From Erwinia sp039023475 (lineage in GTDB: Bacteria > Pseudomonadota > Gammaproteobacteria > Enterobacterales > Enterobacteriaceae): a DNA stretch of 64,000 bases. The stretch lies in NCBI RefSeq assembly GCF_039023475.1, contig NZ_JBCHVB010000002.1:434001-498000 (forward strand), given 5' to 3'. The position numbers were made by a program, and so were the translations under genes. How positions within the stretch are numbered: position 1 is the first letter of the stretch; the number at the start of each line of letters is the position of its first letter. Of the stretch, positions 43,267-51,925 are shown piece after piece. The notes beneath the pieces are model-generated. The model was not told the origin of the DNA and did no database searches. It saw only the letters and a list, made by a program, of their open reading frames with translations.

Positions 43267-45873
43267 ATGAGTCATCCTCCTGAACTGAGTAACCTGGCAG
43301 CCGGTGACGATCAGAACACGACGGTTTTTACCCGGCGCCTGCTGACCTCTCTGACGCTGCTGCTGAGCGGCGTCATGGCTATGGCGATGCTGATGGTCGT
43401 CGGTATCGCCTGGCAACAGAATAAAGCCGCCGTCCGCCAGGAAAGTGCCCTGTTAGAGAACGCCTGGAATAACAGCCGTCAGCATATAATGACCGACGTC
43501 CGGGATTATGCTTTCTGGGGCGAAGCGTGGAACAACCTGCACCTGAAGGTGAATACCGTCTGGGCGTTTGACGAGCAAAACCTTGGCCCGGGTTTGTACA
43601 GCGAATACCATTATGAAGGGGTCTTCGTGGTGGACGGTCGGGGGATCACACGCTACGCGGTGATCAACGGCAAGCTGGAGAACATCCAGCTGGAAAGCTG
43701 GCTTGGGACGCAAACCGCCTCGCTTGTCCGCCGGGTTCGCGCCCTTGCCAGCAACGAAAATGCGTTAACGCAGAATGTGATGGTGGGGACGACGCCCGCC
43801 ATTATTGCTGCAGCGCCCATTACAAACGGCAAGGTTTCCGGTCTGAAAACGATCCCGGGCCCACCCTCAGTTTTGATCTTCGTAAACCGGTTCACCCCTG
43901 AAAAGCTGAAAGCCTTTGGTGACTCGGTAGGCGTAAAAAATGCCCGCATCATGGTGAACGGGCAGGATGAAAAAGCGCAGCCCTATTTGCAGGAGGATAT
44001 CGCCGAGTCTGCGCCGCTGATCATCCGCTGGGATAGCAGCCAGCCCGGCCAAAACCTGCTGATTTATCTTCTGCCGGTGCTGTTTATTTCGGCAATCGTG
44101 CTGGCGCTGGTGGCAAGAAGGCTCACCCGCTATGCCATGCATAATGCCGCGATTTCCGATCGCCGCTTTGCGCAGCTTACCCACAGCCAGCGCGAACTCG
44201 CCGCCAGCGAGGCGCGCTTCCGTGACGTGGCAGAAGCCTCTTCGGACTGGATTTGGGAAATTGATAGCCGGGGGAAAATCACCTATCTGTCGGCCCGCTT
44301 CGCTGCCGTCACCGGATTTGAAACCACCTTGCTTACGGGCAGGTCGATTGACGAGATCCTCCGGCACGACAGGGTGCCGGTATCCAGCTGGATATTCCGT
44401 CAGCGGACCGAAGGGCAGCGCAAGCAGCTACGCTGCTACTCCTGTTCCGCCCAGGGAATGAAGCGTATCTGTAGCCTGGTGGCCAACCCGGTAGTGCAAA
44501 ACGGCGAGGTGACTGGCTACCGCGGCACGGTGTCGGACATTACCGAGGAGGTTGAAGCGCAGGCGCGCATTCATTACCTTTCGCAGCATGATGCCCTGAC
44601 CGGACTGCCTAACCGGCATTATATGCGGGAGTTTTTGCAAAGCAGGCTGCTGACGCAGCCCACGCAGGATCGTCCGCTGGTGGTGATCAGTCTCGATCTT
44701 GATCATTTCAAGCCGATCAACGATACCTGGGGCCACGCGGTGGGTGACGCCGTACTGAACGATGTTTCTCATCGACTGCGCAGCGTGCTGAGTGCCGGCG
44801 ATCTGGTTTCACGGGAGGGCGGCGACGAGTTTATTCTGATCGTCTCCGGCTTAAGCTGTGAGGCGGAGATAAATGCCTGTTGCCAGGCGCTGCTTGAGGC
44901 GCTTGCGCTGCCGTTCTGTTTCGGTCAGCAGGAGCTGTTTATGGGGGGAAGCATCGGGATTGCGCTGGCCCCAAGAGATGCTAATCAGCCTGATGAGCTG
45001 CTGCGTCTGGCCGATATCGCGCTCTTTAAATCGAAGCGTGAAGGACGTAACCGCTGGAGCTGGTACACGCCGGAAATGGCCGAGCATCTGTTTAAGCGGC
45101 GTGAAATGGAGCGGAATTTACGGCTGGCGATCGCGGGTGATGAACTGCGCCTCTTTTATCAGCCGCGTTACTGTCTTCAGAAAGGGCGGGCTGAGGGAGC
45201 AGAAGCGCTGATCCGCTGGGAGCATCCGGCGACCGGGTTAATCATGCCGGACTGCTTTATTCCCCTGGCGGAAGAAACAGGGCTGATTATCGACGTCAGT
45301 GAATGGGTGCTGCTGCGGGCCTGTACCGATGCGTTAAGCTTGCCGGGGTCGATGTATGTCTCCGTCAATATCTCACCCGTCGAGTTTCGTAGCGGTAACC
45401 TGGCGAAGCGGGTGGCGAATGCGCTGGCGAAAAGCGGCCTGGCAGCGAGCCGCCTTGAACTGGAGATCACGGAAAATATCACGCTGGAAAATCCGCAAAG
45501 CGCGCTGGAAATTATGCGGGAACTGAAAAAAATCGGCGTGAAGCTGACGGTAGATGATTTCGGCGCAGGTTACGCCTCGCTGGGCTTCCTGAAAAACTTC
45601 CCGTTTGACGGCATGAAGCTGGATCGCTCCTATATGCATGATTTCCCGCATTGCCGCCAGGCATACTCTATCGTTGAGGGGATCATCGGGCTGGGTAAAG
45701 CGTTCTCGCTGACCGTCACCGCCGAGGGCATCGAAACGCGCGAGCAGCTTGAAGAGCTGAAGATTATCGCCTGCCAGGAAGGACAGGGTTACTACCTTGG
45801 CCGCCCCGTGCCGCTGAACATCTTTCTGCAACAGCTGGAAAAGCCGGTTATCGCAGAGGGGAGCCTGTCATAA
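43267..45873 (+). CDS. CHASE4-PAS-GGDEF-EAL c-di-GMP enzyme
   Basis: The 868-residue protein has membrane segment 1 (about residues 27-49), a periplasmic CHASE4 domain (about 55-255, with DYAFWGEAW), membrane segment 2 (265-283), a PAS domain (about 315-430), GGDEF (about 435-600, active-site GGDEF at 518-522) and EAL (about 615-860, EALIRW 646-651, DDFGAG 763-768, AEGIE 819-823). Both catalytic signatures are intact, so it may make and break c-di-GMP. The usual inhibitory RxxD before GGDEF is SxxD (Ser509...Asp512), so product inhibition is probably lost. A periplasmic signal sensed by CHASE4 is inferred. Confidence 0.93.
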   Translation: MSHPPELSNLAAGDDQNTTVFTRRLLTSLTLLLSGVMAMAMLMVVGIAWQQNKAAVRQESALLENAWNNSRQHIMTDVRDYAFWGEAWNNLHLKVNTVWAFDEQNLGPGLYSEYHYEGVFVVDGRGITRYAVINGKLENIQLESWLGTQTASLVRRVRALASNENALTQNVMVGTTPAIIAAAPITNGKVSGLKTIPGPPSVLIFVNRFTPEKLKAFGDSVGVKNARIMVNGQDEKAQPYLQEDIAESAPLIIRWDSSQPGQNLLIYLLPVLFISAIVLALVARRLTRYAMHNAAISDRRFAQLTHSQRELAASEARFRDVAEASSDWIWEIDSRGKITYLSARFAAVTGFETTLLTGRSIDEILRHDRVPVSSWIFRQRTEGQRKQLRCYSCSAQGMKRICSLVANPVVQNGEVTGYRGTVSDITEEVEAQARIHYLSQHDALTGLPNRHYMREFLQSRLLTQPTQDRPLVVISLDLDHFKPINDTWGHAVGDAVLNDVSHRLRSVLSAGDLVSREGGDEFILIVSGLSCEAEINACCQALLEALALPFCFGQQELFMGGSIGIALAPRDANQPDELLRLADIALFKSKREGRNRWSWYTPEMAEHLFKRREMERNLRLAIAGDELRLFYQPRYCLQKGRAEGAEALIRWEHPATGLIMPDCFIPLAEETGLIIDVSEWVLLRACTDALSLPGSMYVSVNISPVEFRSGNLAKRVANALAKSGLAASRLELEITENITLENPQSALEIMRELKKIGVKLTVDDFGAGYASLGFLKNFPFDGMKLDRSYMHDFPHCRQAYSIVEGIIGLGKAFSLTVTAEGIETREQLEELKIIACQEGQGYYLGRPVPLNIFLQQLEKPVIAEGSLS

Positions 45874-45881
45874 GCAGCAAA

Positions 45882-45919
45882 AAGCGAGGTTATCGGCAAC
45901 GTGCCGGTTCTCCTCGCTT
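45882..45919 (-). terminator. rho-independent terminator of small membrane gene
   Basis: Outer stem AAGCGAGG / CCTCGCTT enclosing an inner CGGCA / TGCCG stem, followed on the minus strand by TTTTT. It lies downstream of the 21-codon minus-strand gene and of the convergent GGDEF-EAL gene. Confidence 0.7.
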
Positions 45920-45966
45920 ATACGTTTATCAGTAGTCTGAAAGCCCGTTGCAGACGGGCCTGGCAG

Positions 45967-46032
45967 CTAGCGGACTTTCACCGCAACCAGGGTCATTATA
46001 ACGGCAAAGGCAATAAAGATAGCCAGTTCCAT
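45967..46032 (-). CDS. 21-residue membrane peptide
   Basis: The open frame encodes an almost wholly hydrophobic peptide (MELAIFIAFAVIMTLVAV followed by KVR). An excellent AAGGAG site lies 7 bases before the ATG, and a two-stem terminator with a T-run lies downstream on the same strand. Size and make-up resemble both small regulatory membrane proteins and type I toxin peptides. I cannot assign it. It is far below usual gene-calling limits and likely unannotated. Confidence 0.55.
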   Translation of the reverse strand: MELAIFIAFAVIMTLVAVKVR

Positions 46033-46218
46033 AATGCGCTCCTTTTCCGGGACACACCCTGATTATAATGCACGTTACCGGTCAGATAGTGAACAATGCA
46101 TGCCCTTCCGGCCCGCGTCACAAAAAGAAAGGGTGGCCAGAAAGCGGTTCTCTTCAATGTCCTTATTCTGTTAACCTTTTGTGGAATTTGCTGAAAATTA
46201 ACGCAGAGGAGAGCAACA

Positions 46219-46515
46219 ATGACATTTTATGGCAAGGGCGCGATGGTCGCAGCGCTGGTGATGCTGGCAGGTTGCCAGTCAGCGTCTCATAAAGAGAACG
46301 CCCAGGCCGCAGTTGATCCGGAAATGGACCGCTGTGGCGCATCTCAGTACCAGCAGTATGTAGGTAAACCGCTGTCTTCAATCGACGGCGTGAGGTTTAC
46401 TCACCCGATTCGTGCCATTCCGTACAACTCCGCCGTCACGATGGATTTCAACCTCAACCGGCTCAATTTTATGGGCGACCAGCAAGGCACTATCTCCCGC
46501 GTCTACTGTGGCTGA
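46219..46515 (+). CDS. I78-family peptidase inhibitor lipoprotein
   Basis: The 98-residue lipoprotein has lipobox LAGC (residues 16-19) and a small domain with the I78 pattern: CGASQYQQYVGKPLSSID, IPYNSAVTMDF, LNRLNF and a final RVYCG. Members inhibit subtilisin/chymotrypsin-like proteases. GAGGAG precedes the ATG. A 12-bp hairpin follows at 46559-46595. Confidence 0.82.
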   Translation: MTFYGKGAMVAALVMLAGCQSASHKENAQAAVDPEMDRCGASQYQQYVGKPLSSIDGVRFTHPIRAIPYNSAVTMDFNLNRLNFMGDQQGTISRVYCG

Positions 46516-46558
46516 AAGCCAGACCGGAGCCTGCCGGCCTGATAGCGTAACGCTTTCC

Positions 46559-46595
46559 CTGACGGAGAGGCTGGCTTAGTTTCCCTCTCCGTCAG
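46559..46595. terminator. hairpin after I78 gene
   Basis: Perfect 12-bp stem CTGACGGAGAGG / CCTCTCCGTCAG with a 13-base loop, 44 bases after the stop; no T-run. Confidence 0.5.
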
Positions 46596-46740
46596 TGGGC
46601 GCCTCTTTTTCAACTTCCTGCCACCCATTTGCCTCTCCCGGCGAATGCCTGAGCAGGCGGTTATCTGGCCGGAACATGAAGAGGCAGAGGTTGACGCAGA
46701 CGTGCGAATTTACTGTCACATTACTGCAACGGCCGCAGGG

Positions 46741-46828
46741 TAGATTATTGAAGTAGCAAAGGTGACCTCCCCGTCCCTGCAACAACGTAGTGCTTGTCTT
46801 ATTCCCGCTTCGTGCGGGATTTTTTTTA
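46741..46828 (+). ncRNA. candidate small RNA ending at a strong orphan terminator
   Basis: A canonical terminator (CCCGC-TTCGT-GCGGG then eight T, 46801-46828) sits on the plus strand with no gene for nearly 300 bases upstream and an earlier hairpin already ending the I78 message. The preceding bases contain an unstructured pyrimidine-rich GACCTCCCCGTCCC, the kind of segment Hfq-dependent RNAs use to pair with ribosome binding sites. TTGACG at 46691 is a possible -35, but no good -10 is at the right distance, so the 5' end is a guess. Confidence 0.35.
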
Positions 46829-46934
46829 TGCCGCAGTGAAAAGGGGAGATGTCAGGCGTTAGCGTTTATTCAGCAAAGCATGGTTCAGCAGGCGGACACC
46901 TGCGCTGGCGGGACGGTAATGGAAGGCTCAGGCG

Positions 46935-47186
46935 TTACGCGTCGTTATTTTCTTCAAGCAGCTGAGTCAGCAAGTTACGGTAACCCTGAAGCCTGACTGC
47001 ATCCACCTCGCCCTCAAGTCTGGCAATAACGCTGGCTATCATCGCCTTACTGCTGCGGGGCCGGCGGCTGCGCATCACTTCAGTCATAATGGCCGCCAGC
47101 AGCTCGCTCTCTTTCGGGCCGTGAAAGGCCGGACTGTTAAAATAGTCTGTAATGGCGCGGCCTGCACCCGGTGCGGAATACCCCAT
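46935..47186 (-). CDS. ycgZ: YcgZ-like two-component connector
   Basis: The 83-residue protein aligns from memory with E. coli YcgZ: AITDYFNSPAFHG, then TEVMRSRRPRSSKAM, then IARLE and YRNLLTQLLEE. In E. coli ycgZ-ymgABC is controlled by BluR/BluF and signals through RcsCDB. The start at 47186 has GGAGG upstream; the longer frame to 47396 has no support. ymgA/ymgB do not follow directly. Confidence 0.72.
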   Translation of the reverse strand: MGYSAPGAGRAITDYFNSPAFHGPKESELLAAIMTEVMRSRRPRSSKAMIASVIARLEGEVDAVRLQGYRNLLTQLLEENNDA

Positions 47187-47812
47187 GATCGCCCTCCAGA
47201 AAAGCTTTGCCCTGCACCCGGCAACATGCCGGCACAGCAGGGAATAAGGTCTTAAAACGATCCGGTTTGCCAGGGTGGCAAGCCGCGGTGCTGCGTGAAA
47301 AATAAACAGGTGGAGATAATAAATACTGTAGATGTGAGCGCTGATAAATCCAGTAACAATCGGAAATATTTCCGCTTCTGCTTGTCGCCCCAGCAAGGCG
47401 AGAGGCGGTCAGACTAACAATCTATGCCCGTAACATTTCTGAACAGATGACTGTTTGGCCTGACCCAGGCTTATTCAGGCACGCTTAACCGGACGCTCAG
47501 GCGGGGAAGAGGTGATGAATTCGTCCTGCACAAAAAACAGCCAAAAATAAATATCGATATAAATCAATTGTTTATATTTTAATATGACTTATTTCATCAT
47601 GGGGGGTTGTATCAGGCTGGGCGTTATGAGTAAATGCATCGTCGGTTTTGAAACAGACAACGTATGCGAGCAATTTTAGTAAAGCAGTTTTCAGTTAAAG
47701 CGTTATCTCAGATATCTCTTCTTCCTGACTTCCTTCTTAAGTGCCTCATAAGTCCACCCTGTTGACAAACCCCGTGCCCTTAGTGGCTTAATACTTACTG
47801 AAGGAAAGACAA
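47187..47812. other. long upstream region of the csp gene
   Basis: About 625 bases with no gene. Its 3' part should hold the long untranslated leader typical of cold shock genes. GTCGGTTTTGAAACAGAC (47641-47658) resembles the cspA cold box, and TAAAGCAGTTTTCAGTTAAAG further on also recalls cspA leaders. Confidence 0.45.
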
Positions 47813-48025
47813 ATGTCTAACAAAATGACTGGTTTAGTAAAATGGTTCAACGCTGAGAAAGGTTTCGGCTTCATTTCTCCAACTGACGGCAGCAAAGATG
47901 TATTCGTACACTTCTCTGCAATCCAGAACGGCGGCTTCAAGACGCTGGAAGAAGGTCAGAAAGTTGAATTCTCTATCGAAAACGGCCAGAAAGGCCCAGC
48001 TGCAGCTAACGTAACTGCACTGTAA
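47813..48025 (+). CDS. cold shock protein, CspA family
   Basis: The 70-residue OB-fold nucleic-acid chaperone has RNP1 KGFGFISP and RNP2 VFVHFSAI intact, with the family's TGLVKWFNAEKG start. AAGGAAAG lies before the ATG. The leader of about 150 bases suggests a cold-inducible rather than constitutive (CspC/E) member. A terminator follows. Confidence 0.95.
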   Translation: MSNKMTGLVKWFNAEKGFGFISPTDGSKDVFVHFSAIQNGGFKTLEEGQKVEFSIENGQKGPAAANVTAL

Positions 48026-48090
48026 GTTTTTGAGAGAACCTCGCTGACGACGGATAATGGGGTAACCCGACGCCGTCGCCACTGAGAAAG

Positions 48091-48115
48091 AAAACCCGCC
48101 ACCGGCGGGTTTTTT
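48091..48115 (+). terminator. rho-independent terminator of csp
   Basis: AAAACCCGCC-ACC-GGCGGGTTTTTT, 66 bases after the stop. Confidence 0.92.
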
Positions 48116-48323
48116 GCGTTTGAGATTCCCCCTCTGCTGACCCATCGCTTCCGACCCGCCTGCGCCGATTAAGATTCCATACAGTGTAACCAGTAAGCCC
48201 AGCTTTCCCCTGCAGGGTAAAATTTTCTAAATCTCACTCATCTCCGCAATCACTACCCGTTAGTGCGCCGCTATTGTTACACTATGATTTCCCTGAGTTG
48301 TCATAAGGCTTCGTCATCGCACG

Positions 48324-49526
48324 ATGGAATCCTGGAAGGTTAACCTCATTTCAGTCTGGTTTGGCTGTCTGTTTACCGGGCTGGCAATCAGTCAGATTAT
48401 CCCTTTTCTTCCTCTCTACGTGGAACAGCTGGGCGTTACGGATCATGAATCGCTGACGCTCTGGTCAGGGCTGATTTTCAGCGTCACCTTTATGATTTCT
48501 GCCATCGTGTCACCCATGTGGGGCAGCCTGGCGGACAGAAAGGGGCGTAAGCTGATGCTGCTGCGCGCCTCGCTGGGCATGGGGTTGGTGATTTTTTTAC
48601 AGGCGTTTGTCACCAATGTCTGGCAGCTGTTCCTGCTGCGGGCGCTGATGGGGCTCACCTCAGGCTATATTCCAAATGCAATGGCGCTCGTGGCCGCACA
48701 GGTGCCGCGCGATCGCAGCGGCTGGGCGCTGAGCATGGTGTCGACCGCCCAGATTTGTGGGGTGATTATGGGGCCGCTGATGGGCGGTTTCCTCGCTGAC
48801 TGGGTTGGCCTGCGGGCGGTATTTCTGATCACTTCGGCGCTGTTGTTGACCAGCTTTCTTATCACGCTTTTTCTGATTAAAGAGGGCGGGCAGGCCCGGA
48901 TCAAAAAAGAGGATAATCTCAGCGGCCAGATGGTGTTCCGTTCGCTGGCGCATCCCGGGCTTATTATCAGCCTGTTTATGACCACGCTGGTGATCCAGCT
49001 GTGCAACGGCTCGATCAGTCCCATTCTGACGCTGTTTGTGCGGGAGCTTGAGCCGCAAGTGCAGAATATTGCCTTTATCAGCGGCGTGGTGGCGGCGATT
49101 CCGGGCGTTTCGGCCCTGCTTTCCGCCCCCCGGCTGGGTAAGCTGGGCGACCGGATAGGGGCCCAGCGCATTCTTTTTGCTGCACTCATCCTGACCTTTA
49201 TTCTGTTTATGGCGATGTCATGGGCAGACAGCGCCATTCAGCTGGGCGCGCTTCGCTTTCTGCTGGGCTTTGCGGAAGGGGCGATGATGCCTGCCGTGCA
49301 AACGCTGCTGCTGCGCCATTCCAGCGATCGTGTTACCGGACGTATATTCGGCTATAACCAGTCCTTTATGTATCTTGGCAATGTCGTCGGCCCGCTGATG
49401 GGATCGGGGATTTCGGCCATCGGCGGCTTTCGCTGGGTATTTGCGGCCACGGCGGTGGTGGTGCTGGCAAACACCGTGCAGCTGATGATGGTATGGCGGC
49501 GTAAAGCGGCAAATAGCAAGGAATAA
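48324..49526 (+). CDS. mdtG: multidrug efflux MFS transporter MdtG
   Basis: The 400-residue, 12-helix DHA1-family exporter is collinear with E. coli MdtG (408 residues): MPFLPLYVEQLGVT-like start, GSLADRKGRKLMLLRASLGM, VPRDRSGWAL, GSISPILTLFVREL, SAPRLGKLGDRIG and GRIFGYNQSF. MdtG gives fosfomycin and deoxycholate resistance in E. coli. The first eight or so residues of E. coli MdtG are missing, which is within normal variation. Confidence 0.88.
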   Translation: MESWKVNLISVWFGCLFTGLAISQIIPFLPLYVEQLGVTDHESLTLWSGLIFSVTFMISAIVSPMWGSLADRKGRKLMLLRASLGMGLVIFLQAFVTNVWQLFLLRALMGLTSGYIPNAMALVAAQVPRDRSGWALSMVSTAQICGVIMGPLMGGFLADWVGLRAVFLITSALLLTSFLITLFLIKEGGQARIKKEDNLSGQMVFRSLAHPGLIISLFMTTLVIQLCNGSISPILTLFVRELEPQVQNIAFISGVVAAIPGVSALLSAPRLGKLGDRIGAQRILFAALILTFILFMAMSWADSAIQLGALRFLLGFAEGAMMPAVQTLLLRHSSDRVTGRIFGYNQSFMYLGNVVGPLMGSGISAIGGFRWVFAATAVVVLANTVQLMMVWRRKAANSKE

Positions 49527-49719
49527 GCGTCTCTGCTGGCCGTTTTTGACAGAATATATCAAGCGCCGGGCGGGAGAATATGCGCCTGTTGACGGGGTTT
49601 CACCCGCGGTGATATTTACGTCATACTTTCGCTTAGCTGCTGAAATTGCACCGCAATTACCTGTTCCGTTTTTCTCCGGTCAGTGTTAACGTCATGCTTT
49701 AACTCGCTGAGACATTCTC

Positions 49720-49980
49720 ATGAAAAACCTCATCGCAGAACTGTTGGTTAAACTGGCGGAAAAAGAAGAAGCGTCAAAGGAGCTGGTCGCTCAGGTTGAG
49801 GCGCTGGAGATTGTGGTGACCGCGCTCCTGCGTAAAATCGATGGCGACCAGTTGCAGCAGATAAATGAAAGTATCAGCTCGGCGTTAAAAACCGCGACGG
49901 ACGATGCGACGATCGATCCCGGCGATACCTCGCTGCTGGAGAACTATATTCAGCGTCTGCTTACGCACCCCCGCCATTAA
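49720..49980 (+). CDS. iraP: anti-adaptor IraP
   Basis: The 86-residue coiled-coil protein has the same length as E. coli IraP: it starts MKNLIAELLVKLAEKEEASK, then ELVAQVEALEIVVTALLR, ending RLLTHPRH. It binds RssB to stop RpoS degradation, in E. coli under phosphate starvation. Its position near proC is as in E. coli, but phoA-psiF-dgcC, which lie between in E. coli, are absent here. A divergent paralogue is at 29537. Confidence 0.95.
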   Translation: MKNLIAELLVKLAEKEEASKELVAQVEALEIVVTALLRKIDGDQLQQINESISSALKTATDDATIDPGDTSLLENYIQRLLTHPRH

Positions 49981-50213
49981 AACCTGCTGCGCCCGCTCCC
50001 CAATCTGATTCAGGCTGCCGCGTTAACGGCGCGTTTCCGTTACGCTGACCTGCTTAACGCGGTTGCTGAAACAATCCCCGCTGTTTCCCGGATAACGGTA
50101 TCTCGCCATCAGACATTAAAACAGCCCCCGTTTGTGACTCACGCATTGACTCACAGCTTTCACGTTAATAATTTCTTAAACATTTAAACCAGTGCAATAA
50201 CAGGTGGTTATCT

Positions 50214-50239
50214 GTTTTACCCTACCGTTTTACCCTACC
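50214..50239 (+). repeat. tandem 13-bp direct repeat
   Basis: GTTTTACCCTACC occurs twice, back to back (50214-50226 and 50227-50239), about 90 bases before the reductase gene. No gene lies in the surrounding 345-base gap (49981-50325). Confidence 0.9.
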
Positions 50240-50325
50240 GGATATTTTCCGTTCCCTTATTAATGCCAGGCTTATTACAGATTTTTAATCCCTGAGCGGA
50301 ACATAAAATAATAAAGGAGTGCTGT

Positions 50326-51858
50326 GTGAGCTATCAAAATGCCCTTGTGTTACAGGATCTCCCCCAGATGAAGCCTGTCCGTGTGCCCATAGGAGAAACC
50401 GATATTCTTCTGTTCCGCGACGGAGAGGAGGTTAAGGCCTGGCAGGCAAACTGCCCGCATTCAGGAGGACCTCTGGAGGAGGGGGCCGTGCAGGATGGCC
50501 GGCTGATCTGCCCGTGGCATAAAGCTAACTTCAGCCTTGAAGATGGCAGCATGTGTGAACCCCTGGCCCTCAGCGATCTGAAACGGTATCCCGTGCGGGT
50601 GCTCAACGGCATGGTCCAGATAGATCCTGAGCCGCTGCCGCCGCTTTATCACTTTTCAGCCGGTGAAGAGACGCCGGTTTTTGTCATTCTTGGTGCGGGC
50701 GCGGCGGGCAGCGCGGCCGCGTGGACGCTCAGGCGGGAAGGATTCAAAGGCCGGCTGGTGCTGGTTGAGCGGGAAGAAGAGGCGCCCTATGACCGGACCG
50801 TTCTCACTAAATTTGTGCCTGCCGGCAAAATGAAAATCGATGAGGTCCCGGCACTGCTGGATGAGGATTTCTCACAGTACGTGGAACGGATGCATGGCGA
50901 GGTTGAGCAGCTGGACAGCCATCAGAAAAAACTGCGGTTCGCCGACGGCGCTATCCTTAATTACGACAAACTGCTGATTGCGACCGGCGGCATTCCACAG
51001 CGGCCCGGTTTTGAAGGGAAGGCGCTGTTCGGCGTTCACGTGCTGCGCAGCATCGAACAGGCGGAGACCCTGCTCGGTGAGGTGGAGCAAACCCAGCGGC
51101 TGGTCATCGTCGGCAACAGCTTTATTGGTATGGAACTGGCTTCTGCCCTGCGCAGCCGTGAGATCGATGTGCAGGTAATCGCCCGCGATCCGCTGCCGTT
51201 CAGGAAACCGTTTGGTGAACAGCTGGCCCGCTTTTTCCGCGATCTGCATGAAGAGAACGGCGTGAAATTTATTGAGGGCGAAGTGGCGGCGCTTACCGGT
51301 GAGGAAGGCAAGGTGACCGGCATCAAGCTCAAAAGCGGCACCCACGTTCCGGCAGATATCGTGCTGCTGGCAACCGGTATTTCACCCGGAACCGGTTTTA
51401 TTCACGATCTTCCGCTGAGGGATGACGGAAGCCTGACTGCCAACGACCATCTTGAGGTGGCCAGCCACGTCTGGGCAGCGGGCGATATTGTGAGTTTTCC
51501 GGTGGCAGAGGGCTACCAGCGAATTGAACATTTCCGGGTTGCCGAGCAGCAGGGCAGGATTGCGGCGAAAAATATGCTGGCAAGAGAGGACGTTTACGAT
51601 CGCGTTCCCTTTTTCTGGACCGCGCAGTTCGGTACTCGTTACGAATACCTTGGGCACGCCAGTGAGTGGGATGACTACCGGCTATTGGGATCGCTAGCGG
51701 AGAAAACCTTCGTGGCGTTGTACGGTCATCAGGGGAAATTGCTGGCGGTTGCCTCTTGTGGCATGTATACGCTGACGGCCGATCTGGTGCAACGGATGCA
51801 GAAGCCGATGACGATGGACGAGGCTGAAGCGCTGGCCGTCTCCGCGCTGAACCAGTAA
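50326..51858 (+). CDS. Rieske-domain FAD/NAD(P) oxidoreductase (AIF-like)
   Basis: The 510-residue protein starts with GTG, 6 bases after AAGGAG. The N-terminal Rieske domain (about 1-105) binds a 2Fe-2S cluster through CPHSGGPLEEG and CPWHKANF (CxH...CxxH). It is followed by a pyridine-nucleotide-disulfide reductase fold with FAD motif VFVILGAGAAGSAAAW, NAD motif LVIVGNSFIGMELAS and FAD-binding VWAAGDIVSF. This architecture matches AIFL/Nfrl-type ferredoxin reductases. The electron partner is unknown. It sits between iraP and proC. Confidence 0.9.
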   Translation: MSYQNALVLQDLPQMKPVRVPIGETDILLFRDGEEVKAWQANCPHSGGPLEEGAVQDGRLICPWHKANFSLEDGSMCEPLALSDLKRYPVRVLNGMVQIDPEPLPPLYHFSAGEETPVFVILGAGAAGSAAAWTLRREGFKGRLVLVEREEEAPYDRTVLTKFVPAGKMKIDEVPALLDEDFSQYVERMHGEVEQLDSHQKKLRFADGAILNYDKLLIATGGIPQRPGFEGKALFGVHVLRSIEQAETLLGEVEQTQRLVIVGNSFIGMELASALRSREIDVQVIARDPLPFRKPFGEQLARFFRDLHEENGVKFIEGEVAALTGEEGKVTGIKLKSGTHVPADIVLLATGISPGTGFIHDLPLRDDGSLTANDHLEVASHVWAAGDIVSFPVAEGYQRIEHFRVAEQQGRIAAKNMLAREDVYDRVPFFWTAQFGTRYEYLGHASEWDDYRLLGSLAEKTFVALYGHQGKLLAVASCGMYTLTADLVQRMQKPMTMDEAEALAVSALNQ

Positions 51859-51925
51859 GCGTTAAAACGCGACAGCGCTGCGCGTGGAGAAGTAAAGGCA
51901 GGGGCAGTTACGCCCCTGCTCTCCC

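Noticed and set aside
46676..46756. 26-codon frame upstream of the orphan terminator
   Set aside because: Weak binding site and no peptide character; a non-coding RNA is a simpler reading.
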